Assembly: GCA_037043455.1 (NCBI GenBank)
Contig: JAWPHD010004356.1
Coordinates: forward strand, 1-64,000
Reading direction: 5' to 3'
Length of the DNA: 64,000 nt
Source: Cyrtodaria siliqua
Taxonomy: Eukaryota > Mollusca > Bivalvia > Adapedonta > Hiatellidae
How positions within the stretch are numbered: the stretch's first letter is position 1; every line of letters starts with the position of its first letter. The translations under genes and the position numbers were made by a program. This document shows, piece after piece, positions 34,066-44,700 of this stretch. The notes beneath the pieces are model-generated. The model did no database searches, was not told the DNA's origin, and saw only the letters and a program-made list of their open reading frames with translations.

Positions 34066-34245
34066 AGCACCATCTCAATATGCATACTGATCGCAAGTAT
34101 GCTTTTTTCCCGCAGGTATGTTGTTTCTACTTTCACCATCATGTTTAATAGGCACCCCCTTTCGCAACCATCATATGTTTACGCAACCGCTTCGCCAAAT
34201 AATACCATGCTTTATATGTTTTGTTCTCTACATATGATGTTACTT
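34066..34245. other. Unique insert splitting the CAG/TAG array
   Basis: About 180 bp of non-repetitive sequence, with TCGCAAGTATG and CGCAGGTATG near its left edge, separate the main array from a smaller CAG/TAG patch. It could be an old insertion or the ancestral flank between two expansions. Confidence 0.4.
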
Positions 34246-34405
34246 TTCAGCTACTGCCAGCAGTAGGAGCAGTACGAGCAGTGACAATAGCTACTAATAG
34301 CATTAGCAGCAGTAGCAGTAACGAGTAGCAGTAGTTACTGCTAGCAGTAGCAGCATTAGCTACTAGCAGCAGTATCAGTAGCTACTGTGACTGCTGCTAA
34401 GTCTA
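34246..34405 (+). repeat. Second, degenerate CAG/TAG patch
   Basis: Contains GCAGTAGGAGCAGTACGAGC, TAGCAGTAGTTACTGC and similar words. It is less regular than the main array. Confidence 0.75.
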
Positions 34406-34419
34406 CTGCCAACTTCACG

Positions 34420-34840
34420 TTCATAAGTATGGCACCTTTATACTTCGAAAACTTGGTTAAAGTTTGTACGTTGCATGTAAGCTTGGTGTAATTTTGTATT
34501 CATCTAAGCTTGGTTAAACTTGCATCTCACAAACTACTTTGCGTAATGGATTGAAACTTCACACATGCATTTAGCATCATAAGACAACACCACAGATCCA
34601 GGTTCTATAACTTGTGCTTTTGTTTTAACAAAATAATGGGTCTTTTAATACTTAGAAAAACTTGGTTAAAGTTTTTAACCTTGGTTAAAGTTTGTATATA
34701 AGCTTGTATCTCGCAATCAGCATAATGAATTGAAACTTCACGCATGCATTCTGTATAAGACCACAACAAAGAGCCATTTGCCTTTATTTTAACAAAATTA
34801 AGGCCTCTTTTTACTTAATAAAAAAGCAATTGCATCGTGT
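34420..34840 (+). repeat. About 200-bp tandem repeat, two diverged units
   Basis: ACTTGGTTAAAGTTTGTA, TTGAAACTTCAC and TTTTAACAAAATAA occur in both halves (about 34450-34640 and 34660-34810). The pattern resembles the 5' halves of other tandem-core repeats in the window. No terminal structures are found. Confidence 0.5.
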
Positions 34841-35383
34841 CCAGTCACTTTAAAAAATGATTTCTAATTTGTATCGATTTTCACTTGAAGGATTATATCA
34901 ATAAAACCTTGACCAGGTTTCAAAACAAACAATATTGGCGCATTCATTGTGTAGTTATTGCTTTTGATAATTAAAAATAACAACACTTATTTTAGCTTAA
35001 TAATTTTCATAATTCGATAATTATTTCAAAATTGTTTGCATTCCTATCAGTTAGACCATGCCAGTCTGTCAACTTGAAATCGGACCTCTAGATCGCCACG
35101 AAATGCATGATGCACTCTCTTTAACGCTTTAATAAAGTATAAACCCATCGGTGATAACATTATAAATGCGGGAAAGGATCGTAATGTTATAGCCAGGCGT
35201 ACTTGTTCATTTAATGGCAATAAAAATGTTTAAGTAGAGAAATTTAACACGTTTGCGAAGTTTTGATCATATGATGGAATGACTACTTGAAGTTTTTAAG
35301 TATCAATATATTAAAACATGAGTTAAAGCTGTTGCTGGTTACATGCTATATATACTTAGTCGAAACTTGCAAATGGTTATAGT
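34841..35383. other. AT-rich low-copy stretch
   Basis: No gene is recognised. Nothing repeat-like is seen before the inverted repeat that begins at 35384. Confidence 0.4.
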
Positions 35384-36990
35384 GGTAGCAGACGTAATAA
35401 ATCCGGTATTCACTATCATCAGGAGACACATTGTTCAGTTCACACGCAACTTAGTCTAAGTCTGCTACCTTTCTCCGCTTCCAATGGATTCCATTCACTA
35501 GTTAGATCATTTGAAATGGTATTGAATTTTTATAAACGTATTAAAGTGTGACTCTGCCCGCGATTGTATGTGTGACTGCCCGCGACTGTATGTGTGACTC
35601 TGCCCGCGATTCTATAAGTGTGACTCTGCCCGCGATTCTATAAGTGTGACTCTGTCCGCGATTGTATAAGTGTGACTGTGCCAGCGGTTGTATAACTGTG
35701 ACTCTGCTTGCGATTGTATGTGTCTCTGCCCGCGATTCTATAAGTGTGACTCTGCCCGCGATTCTATAAGTGTGACTCTGCCCGCGATTCTATAAGTGTG
35801 ACTCTGCTCGCGATTGTATGTGTGACTCTGCCCGCGATTGCATGTGTGACTCTGCCCGCGATTCTATAAGTGTGACTCTGCCCGCGATTGTATGTGCGAC
35901 TCTGCTCGCGATTGCATGTGTGACTCTGCCCGCGATTCTATAAGTGTGACTCTGCCCGCGATTGTATGTGTGACTCTGCCGCGATTCTATAAGTGTGTAT
36001 CTGCCCGCGATTGTATGTGTGACTCTGCCCGCGATTCTATAAGTGTGACTCTGCTCGCGATTGCATGTGTGACTCTGCCCGCGATTGCATGTGTGACTGC
36101 CCGCGATTGCATGTGTGACTCTGCCAGATATTGTACGTGCGACTCTGCTCGCGATTGCATGTGTGATTCTGCCCGCGATTCTATAAGTGTGACTCTGCCC
36201 GCGATTGTATGTGCGACTCTGCTCGCGATTGCATGTGTGACTCTGCCCGCGATTCTATAAGTGTGACTCTGCCCGCGATTGTATGTGTGACTCTGCCGCG
36301 ATTCTATAAGTGTGTATCTGCCCGCGATTGTATGTGTGACTCTGCCCGCGATTCTATAAGTGTGACTCTGCCTGCGATTGTATGTGTGACTCTTCCCGCG
36401 ATTGTATGTGTGACTCTGCCCGCGATTGTATGTGTGACTCTGCCCGCGATTGTATGTGAGACTCTGCCCGCGATTCTATAAGTGTGACTGTGCCTGCGAT
36501 TGTATGTGTGATTCTGCTCGCGATTGTATGTGTGACTCTGCCCGAGATTGTATGTGAGACTCTTCCCGCGATTCTATAAGTGTGACTCTGCCTGCGATTG
36601 TATGTGTGACTCTGCCCGCGATTGTATGTATGACTCTGCCCGCGATTGTATGTGAGACTCTGCCCGCGACTATAAGTGTGACTCTGCCTGCGATTGTATG
36701 TGTGACTCTGCTCGCGATTGTATGTGTGACTCTGCCCGCGATTCTATAAGTGTGACTCTGCCTGCGATTGTATGTGTGACTCTGCTCGCGATTGTATGTG
36801 AGACTCTGCCCGCGATTCTTTAAGTGTGACTCTGCCTGCGATTGTATGTGTGACTCTGCTCGCGATTGTATGTGTGACTCGCGGGCTTACACTTATAGAA
36901 TCGCGGAGAAAGGTAGCAGACTAAGACTAAGTTGCGTGTGAACTGTACAATGTGTCTGCTGATGATCGTAAATACCGGGTTTATTACGTC
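35384..36990. mobile_element. Foldback-like element with a minisatellite core
   Basis: A segment of about 95 bp at 35391-35487 (GACGTAATAAATCCGGTATT ... CTGCTACCTTTCTCCGC) returns inverted at about 36898-36990 (GCGGAGAAAGGTAGCAGAC ... TTATTACGTC). Between them is the 26/24-bp array. The left arm has its own short inverted pair (GGTAGCAGAC at 35384 and GTCTGCTACC at 35460). No target-site duplication was recognised and no transposase is present. It could be a mobile foldback element or a local inversion at the array edge. Confidence 0.6.
35550..36895 (+). repeat. 26/24-bp minisatellite, about 53 units
   Basis: Two unit types share TGTGACTCTGCCCGCGATT; one continues CTATAAG (26 bp), the other GTATG (24 bp). 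They alternate irregularly. A few units lost three bases. The last units read inverted (CGCGGGCTTACACTTATAGA at 36881), merging into the inverted right flank. Frames of 122 and 90 residues are by-products. Confidence 0.9.
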
Positions 36991-37284
36991 TTTGAAAGAA
37001 ACATATTTATGTGTGACTTCTCAAGTTGTTTTAGTTCAATCATTATAGTTTATTCGTGACTCACTTTGGTAACAATTAGTCTCGGTGAGAGGCGAGTAAG
37101 TTTTATACGCAGCGTTTTACTATCCTGGCAACTGGCGCCTTAAACAAACCAGTGTCTAAAATATATACTTATAAGGAAAGGAAGCTAAGAAAAAGGAATA
37201 ACAGCAATGTATACATAGATGGTGTTGGCCTTTCGATCGTATATAGTGTAGAAACATTGTTCAAATGTTTACAAAACAGTGTAA
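36991..37284. other. Low-copy stretch right of the foldback element
   Basis: No convincing gene. A frame at 37152-37391 runs into the MITE remnant that follows and has no domain signature. Confidence 0.35.
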
Positions 37285-37555
37285 CATCATCATGCGACGC
37301 CTGCTTGTTTTCAAGACAAACCTCTAGAACAGTCTTCCTGAACAAAAGTTTGATTTTTGCCGATACACTGCTAAGGTGTCTGATAGGCTGAGAAAGGAAC
37401 TCCTGCTATCCAAGATATACAGAAAGGCAGAAAGACAAATACATTTATTAATCAACAAAGACAAACAAAGAGGGAAACTTCATTATTATATCGACGAACT
37501 AAATGCGGATGGTCAGAAATACTTTACAATCAAGCGTTGAAGAGGACCAAGACTA
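37285..37555. mobile_element. Third copy of the protease-intron MITE family
   Basis: Shares GCTTGTTTTCAAGACAAAC, AGATATACAGAA, CATTATTATATCGACGAACT and the end CAATCAAGCGTTGAAGAGG with the elements at 45120-45457 and 60223-60560. It is shorter (about 270 bp) and more diverged. Confidence 0.6.
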
Positions 37556-37854
37556 AACATTGTCATAGTTAAACCGAACAGAAACATTGTGTAAACTTAC
37601 TGGATGATTGGTAATCAAATGTGGATTGCAACAGAACGCGCTATTCGAATCTACACTGGCCGACATTTGTATAACGACATAAGGTGTTTTCTATTATATG
37701 GGAGGTAATTCTGATACTTTGCTTAGAAAATAATAAAATAACACAAGTTTTTGAAAATGACATCCATGCCTAGCATTTCTAAAAGAGATCATTTGTTTAA
37801 TTTTTCATATGTTTAATCCCTAAAATGTCATTCTAAAATTTTGTTCTTCAATGT

Positions 37855-38010
37855 ACAGACTTTCAGACTTGTGTTTATAAATGCTCTCTTTCTCATCTAG
37901 TATGGCCATCGTTTCTAAAAGTAGGCACAGTTTATGGAATTGTCAAAGGACTTAAATAAATGTTATGTATTTTTATACGGCAATATTGAAATAAAATTAA
38001 CAAGGAAATT
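37855..38010 (+). repeat. 155-bp dispersed repeat, copy 1
   Basis: Matches 40432-40589 with about 90% identity by eye, including CACAGTTTATGGAATTGTCA and TTTTATACGGCAATATT. No ends or coding are recognised. Confidence 0.7.
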
Positions 38011-38070
38011 CATATGTATGATCTGCACAACTGACACTCAGAACTGATATTTTATGATATATAATAAAAC

Positions 38071-38208
38071 AACTATTTAACTCCTTAGAAGTCAACAGAT
38101 TAGAACTCGGGAGTGACTACTGACCCTTGAAGGGTACCCTTTTCTGGTCAGTAGTCACTCCCTATGAAAAATAGTTCTAACCATTGAATTCTAAGGACTT
38201 AAATAGTT
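38071..38208. mobile_element. 138-bp hairpin MITE-like palindrome
   Basis: AACTATTTAACTCCTTAGAA at the left is inverted at the right end (TTCTAAGGACTTAAATAGTT). The inner part GGGAGTGACTACTGACC mirrors GGTCAGTAGTCACTCCC exactly around a loop of about 20 bases. Confidence 0.65.
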
Positions 38209-38223
38209 GTATACTGGTACAGG

Positions 38224-38237
38224 TTAGGGTTAGGGTT
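38224..38237 (+). repeat. Two telomere-type TTAGGG units
   Basis: GGTTAGGGTTAGGGTTGG contains two perfect units. It is too short to call an interstitial telomere. Confidence 0.4.
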
Positions 38238-38239
38238 GG

Positions 38240-40431
38240 AACATTTTGATCATGCGTTGCCAATGATAAACGCATCCAATTAGACAAAGTGAAATACTCC
38301 AAAAATGAGATATAGGGTCCTATAGAAACCACAGCGTCCGAACGCAATGGCATCGCAGGTCCGCACTGTACTGCAAACAAGGACTTGAAAATACAATGAA
38401 AGACAAAAAACAACAAAAAGGGTGGTGAAGACAGGTTTACCGACTTGGAACGGTCAGTAGGCAATAAGGCCTACTGGTTAGCTTGAATCGATTTTATATG
38501 CGCACAATCCTCGCTATTATCCTGTCTTCAGCACCCAAATAGACAAGACAGTGTAAACAAAACTACATCCCATCAAAAGGAATTCTCTAACAATAAAGTA
38601 CACATCCAGAGAAACTAACTAAAGAAACACATACAAAAAATAATAATAAACATCTCAGAATGTATCCAGAATCGTACTGAACAACCATAGTAGTTGCAGC
38701 TAAAGAGAAAACCAATCTAGGGTACGACCAGAAAACTCGAGGGACGAAAGCTCATGCACCCACCTCCCTTAGTTGGGGTTTCAGTAGGTATACTCATAGA
38801 GTCCCAAGAGGTAGTCCAGTCATCGCACAAGTGAAAAGTGAAGCTTAATGACTAACTGTAGAGGGGTCAATCACTAAACATGCAGTGCGCTGTAAAACCA
38901 AAGGGTTATATCCTTTTCTGACGAACTTCCTGATTAAATTTGTAAAGCGGTCAGGAAACCCGTCAGACCCCTTTAACTTTCGAAGTTTATAGACCACATC
39001 TCCATAAAATCCAAACCGTATTGACAAACTGTGAATAACTGGAGTGTGTATTCGTGACAATATTCGAACATTTGTTTAGGTGTAAGACTCCCATTGATTT
39101 TCGCATTGAGTTGTGTATGTTTCAAGATTTAAATGCAATGTTGTCATTCATAACTATGCCCAAGTTAAAACTGCACAACTTACATTCTCATTACAAATAG
39201 CCTGTACGCTGCCAAAATAATCCACAGAAAAGTGGAGGTCTTGTATCTTCTAAGAAAGAACTTGTCTCATGAATGCTCCCTTTAAAAAAACCTTAAAAAC
39301 AGAGTTGCCAAAATATGTACACTCATTTCCAAAAAACAACAATCACAATCTTAAAATGAGATCTCTTTAAATATGTAAAAATAAGTATAAAAGTCGAACA
39401 AAAAATGCAGCTTTCACAGAACACAGTAAACCCAAATATTTAAAGTATATTAATCATAAATAAATATATCGATTTGTAATTTTGGCTACTTTTTTTCAAA
39501 CTTTAGCACCAAAACATATGCTGAATGAAAACCTATTTCAAATATGTCTTTTTCAAATCAATGTTTATCCTAATATCTGTCAACCAAAATAAACGCTGTT
39601 ACTAAAACAGACAAAATAAAGGACATTTAAAACGATATCTCCGAAACCACTTCATTTAGTATTAGCATGGTGTTCTATGGTATCACGGTACTTAAATGGT
39701 TCGATGCAAAAACAACAACTGTAAACAATATTTAAAGAAAAAGGAAACTCATATGCTTTCTGTGACCCTTCTATTAAATTGTAATCAATTTTACGTAAAA
39801 ATGCCAGAATTAGATTTGAAAAGAAAGGTACCATCATTGAGCTTATTATTTTAAAAGTTCTATGGTATCAAGGTATGCACATATTGTGTATCCTGTATTT
39901 GTTAGTAACTGGTATAAGATTCAATGAGTGACCATTTCTAGAAACAATAATGTACAACAGACTCATTAGACTAAAAATTAATGAATTGTATAACCTTCAA
40001 GGTAATGGAAACTGCACTTATGGAGACTAGGGGTGATGGATTTTAAAGATCATAAGGAAAGTGTCAACATTTTGAAATATCCTTTTATTTATGATTAATA
40101 TACTTTATTTTTTTAATTAGTTTATTATATGTACATAAAGTCATCAAATCTATAAAGTAATTATCATATTTTAGCAGAGATGCATACTGTTTTATAGATT
40201 GGACACTAGCGTGATACCATAGAACCCATGATATCACAGGAAGCTAGTATACTAGTATTAAATTTAATTGTATATTTTTTGGATTGACCTCTATCAACTT
40301 TGTGTTTTCGTCGTCTTTTCTTATTCAGTTAAAGTTAACGTTTACATATACGGTTAGGGTTGAATTTTAATAACACCTAAAAACACTTCACAAATTTAAA
40401 TGAAACTTGGCCTCAATGTTCTTAAACGTAA
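38240..40431. other. AT-rich low-copy region without recognised genes
   Basis: Short frames at 38177-38464, 38845-39060 and 39652-39837 lack domain signatures or splice support. The word TTCTATGGTATCA recurs at about 39671 and 39857 and inverted at 40211, hinting at a decayed element. Confidence 0.4.
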
Positions 40432-40589
40432 CTGACTTTCAGATTTGAGTTTATATTGCTCTCTCTATCACATCTAGTATGGCCACCGTTTCTAAAAATA
40501 GACACAGTTTATGGAATTGTCAAAGGACCTAAATAAATGTTATGCACACTTTTATACGGCAATATTCAAATAAAATTAATAAGGAAATT
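40432..40589 (+). repeat. 155-bp dispersed repeat, copy 2
   Basis: Second copy of 37855-38010. Same orientation, about 2.6 kb apart, with TATGGCCACCGTTTCTAAAA in place of TATGGCCATCGTTTCTAAAA. Confidence 0.7.
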
Positions 40590-40794
40590 AAACCTTTTCT
40601 TAGAAATCCTGTATCAGTTTTACTTTAAACCTGCTTACATGAAATAAATAAAAACAGCTTTTCTTCGTTATTCTACCAATATGTTTAAAAATATTATTGG
40701 TACAATATAATCATATTAACATGCAAATTCAATCTGCCTTGTATAATAATAATACATTAGTAATTATTAATATAACAGGTGGTGAAAAAATCGT

Positions 40795-40853
40795 TCCTCA
40801 ACCGGGATTCGAACCCCGGTTCTCTGGTTTACCGTACCATTGCTCATTGAGGA
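40795..40853 (-). pseudogene. tRNA-like sequence lacking a D-arm
   Basis: On the minus strand TCCTCAA pairs over 7 bp with the terminal TTGAGGA. A perfect T-arm (CCGGG-GTTCGAA-TCCCGG) provides a B box, and TGAGCAATGGTAC resembles an A box. Only 59 bases long: the D-arm is missing or collapsed, and the anticodon-type hairpin TGGT-ACGGTAA-ACCA lacks U33. Hence a degraded tRNA or tRNA-derived element is more likely than a working nuclear tRNA. Confidence 0.5.
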
Positions 40854-41731
40854 CATACGGTTAGGAATCGATTATTCACCGTTTTCATGGACCCGGTTAC
40901 ATTAATTATTGTGAAATAAGCAAGTCATGTAGTTTACACACAACACTCCTTTTTGTTTATTTCATTTATGTATTTGGTGCAAAGGATTTCATTTTCAGTA
41001 TTCAATGTATCAAGACTTCTCTAACATAGTATTTTTTTAAATTGGTCAGAACGTAAAGAAGACTGATTTAGGCGATGAACTAGGACCCAAAATGTTCGAT
41101 ATTGACAAAAATCGAACATTCAAAGGTTATCATTGTAGCGCTTTCATCTAATTTTTGAATGTTAATTTTTGTATCTCATTTTTGTGTGAATAATTGTACT
41201 TGCAAAAGATGCAGTGAAGTTTACACAATTTTATTTTAGTTATATACAATAAATAAGCTTTGTTTAGTACATAAATTTTGCTTAAAATCACTAGTATTTT
41301 TAAAATTACAAGTCAATTTACCTCACCCACAATTGACGCATTTGTTATGCATTTAGTTTAGTCAATATTAGACTTTTCGCTCTTACAGTTTCAGAAAACA
41401 TGTGCCTAACGACTTCCTACTTAACTATATGTAAAACTGTCACTCCCGGGGCTGGGCCATATACCCCAAAGTCTCCATAGATCCAGTGAGTTTATGACAG
41501 AGTAAAACAATATACTTTCTTGAATATTTGAAATTCAAAATGACCGATAGATAGCTGCTGTGTAATATTAGTTATCCCATTAAATAATCTCTAAATAGAA
41601 TTTCAAAAGCACGCCATAAAACAATAAATGACTAAAAATAATAGACCCTTAGTAAAACGAAGTATAAGGAGTGTCTGTTAGAATCTCAAGGTACTTAGCA
41701 CGTTTCGCCTCACAACTGTCACACATATGGC

Positions 41732-41739
41732 TATATAAA
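41732..41739 (+). promoter_or_regulatory. TATA box of left protease gene
   Basis: TATATAAA lies 43 bases upstream of the ATG at 41783, leaving room for a start site about 20 bases before the ATG and a very short 5' UTR. The motif is conserved in the right arm. Confidence 0.65.
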
Positions 41740-41782
41740 GGGTTTCCTTGCTATGTTGAGCAGATAGCTTCTCGGCATCACC

Positions 41783-44700
41783 ATGTCTATCAACATGCTG
41801 GTTTTGGTTTGTCTCTGCATTACAGCGGTCTCTGGTAAGTCAGTTCACTTCATTGGATGACACAGTATCGTCGCAAAAACAACATGAATGTTAATTTAAA
41901 TCCCGTTATTGCAGTTAATTGTTTATTCAAAGAGGGATATTGCTATTAGCTGTGATCGGAAAGAAAAAATACATCCGATTTTAAAATCTAAAGAAAAAAG
42001 TTATTTACAGATATTGTGGATTATCTTACACTATTACCTCCTCATGCATGGTTATAAACGGGAAGATAGGGAGAAACTATAATTGACGTTATTGTTTAAT
42101 TTATAATTCATTAGATATCGAAGACGAAAACCAGTTTATTTTTACTTGTACATATTGTAACGATTTAAATTTATTTTATAAAATAAATACACTCCAGTTT
42201 TAAGTTTATCCAATCTTATTTCCACTACCAGAAAGCAAGTCGACCCTCATATATGGCATAACATGTGTTAAAAATTACTTAAAAAACCCATTCAAATTAA
42301 ATCAAATTTCATAAAGATTTTGTTTTATAAGATTCTTTGAACAGACATTTTCATTGAGAAATGTAATATCTCTGTCTCTCGGGTGGCACTAAATAAGTTA
42401 AGAGTGTTGATGAGCCATTAAACAACAATACAATTATTTTAAAACATGAATTTAATTATGTCAATTATTCAGATTAATTCATGAATAGAATGGAATAGAA
42501 TAGAATATAATGGAATGGAATAGAATGGAATAGAATAGAATAGAATAGAATAGAATAGAATAGAATGGAATGGAATCAAATGGAATAGAATGGAATAGAA
42601 TAGAATAGAATAGAATGGAATAGAATGGAATGGAATAGAATGGAATAGAATGGAATAGAATGGAATAGAATGGAATGGAATAGAATAGAATAGAATGGAA
42701 TGGAATGGAATAGAATAGAATAAAATAGAATAGAAACTTTTTATTTTCCAATCAAGGGCCATCTGGCATAACAATTACATTATAAAATAATGAAACATAT
42801 ATAAAGACACTTAAGCTTAATTCTGACCGTTAAATGTTAACTGTGTATGAGGCTAAGCAGTATCGTTCAATTATGTTGACTCATAATTTCGTATCATGAA
42901 TATTTACACTTGGCATCCAGAGATTCCATTCAAACTCTAGACATTAGACACTCCAATTGGAGTATAACGATGAATATGTATGTTTTGTTTCTAAAGCTCG
43001 CAGGAAACAATTAAAATGTTGACCATGCTTACTTGTGACGTGTCATAATCACGTGAACCTCTCAGAACAAGCACCAGAATATTCCACCGCAATTCAGACA
43101 TGTAAATACTTTATATATACATAACATAACCATGTACATAACATAATGCATGTACAATTTCTAAATGTTATGAAACTGATTCTGCAAGTTGCAGGTGAAC
43201 GTTTATATTTGTATTATTATCAAACATTCAAAAGCAAATACCGTCACTTTCAGCCAACTCATTATCGAGGATTGTGAATGGCCAGAACGCGGTACAGGGC
43301 GCTCATCCTCACCAGGTGTCGCTTAAGCGTTTAGGAAGTCACTCTTGTGGAGGTGCCATTGTCAACCAGAACTGGATCGTAACGGCCGCGCATTGCACTC
43401 AGGAGTAAGTAGTCTCGTTGCCATAACTACCACGTGACCTTCGCCAGACAACGTTTTAGCCATGGCCCATTTTTAGATGGACTGCGTACCAAATCCAGGC
43501 TTATAGTTTGTCCGTCTGTCAGTCCGTGCGCGATTTGACGTTTTGGTTATTTTTTTTTTTTTTTTTCACTTCTCAAAAACAAATTGTCCGAATACATGTT
43601 CATTTTCTTATCAGTACACAATGTTGTATGACAGGAACAAGAACTATGTCATGTATTTGACCTGAATTATCCACTTTCTTACTAACAGTTCGCAAAGTTG
43701 AACTCGCATCACCACTGTTGGTGCTTCACCTGTTATAGAATTGAAAATATATTCTATTTAATATAGAATGTTAAGATGTTAGGCGTGACCAATTCGGAAG
43801 ATAGGTTTCCAAGTCTACGCGAGCTATTCTCTAAATATTGGAATAATATGTATCACATGTCTAATAGTAGTGCGTGTTTAAACACAGAAAAAAATGACAT
43901 GAACTCATCGTGACATGAAATGATACCTGACGTGAACACAACGCGAAATGAAACTTGACATGAAAACAACGCGAAATGCAACCTGACATGGACTCAACGG
44001 GAACATAACGTTACTGCATGCACACAATTATAAGATTATTAACATATGCCCTTGTTCCGCTTTAGATCGTCCTCCCTATATTCGATCGTAATCAACGAGT
44101 ACCGGAGGTCGACGACGGACCTCAATGAGGAGACTATAAGTGTCGCACAAGTTGTAAATGTAAGTAGTAGACCTACGGATGATAACACGAACATATATGG
44201 CCTTCAGGGTGTGGGTGGTGGGGTGGGGGATGGAGAGGGCATGTTTCAGCCAAATTTTCCAATACTTAAATAAATGATATATCTTTGGGCCTGGAATTTT
44301 CAGTGGTATGAAAAAACAACTTAAGTTTGAAAATCGCTTTAGAAATTAATAGTTAACAGCCAAAATACTGTTGACTATTTGATAGTAAAGTTGTCAACTA
44401 ATTCTTGCTGGGGCAGTAGTAGCTGTGAGAATCATAGCTCGAATGGTTTTATAGTCTGTAACTACCATAGAGTTATGGCGAGGTCTATAGAGAATATAGT
44501 TAGAGTGTATGGCACGACCCCATTCAAACTTTCCGGCGAGGCTTCTGAAGACATGACGCAATATCTGCATACAAAAACCATCGTATCGTATTGTAATGGA
44601 CTAAACATGAAACAGCACAACGTCGTGTATGAAACTACACAGCAGAAAATAAGAATATAGTATACAACTTTAGTAAGCTTTAATAGCTTGCGGTAAAACG

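Noticed and set aside
35550..36895. CRISPR-like appearance of short regular repeats
   Set aside because: Units are contiguous with no unique spacers, and the context is eukaryotic; this is a minisatellite. The same holds for the other arrays.
38224..38237. Interstitial telomere
   Set aside because: Only two TTAGGG units; such short matches are expected by chance in 64 kb of AT-rich DNA with local repeats.
40795..40853. Functional nuclear tRNA gene
   Set aside because: Only 59 bases, no D-arm and no U33 in the anticodon loop; kept as a tRNA-like pseudogene.
44379..44660. 93-codon frame in protease intron 3, also open in the right arm (61020-61301)
   Set aside because: It begins with TTG rather than ATG, lies in an intron, has no recognised domain, and its preservation is expected from the high similarity of the arms.
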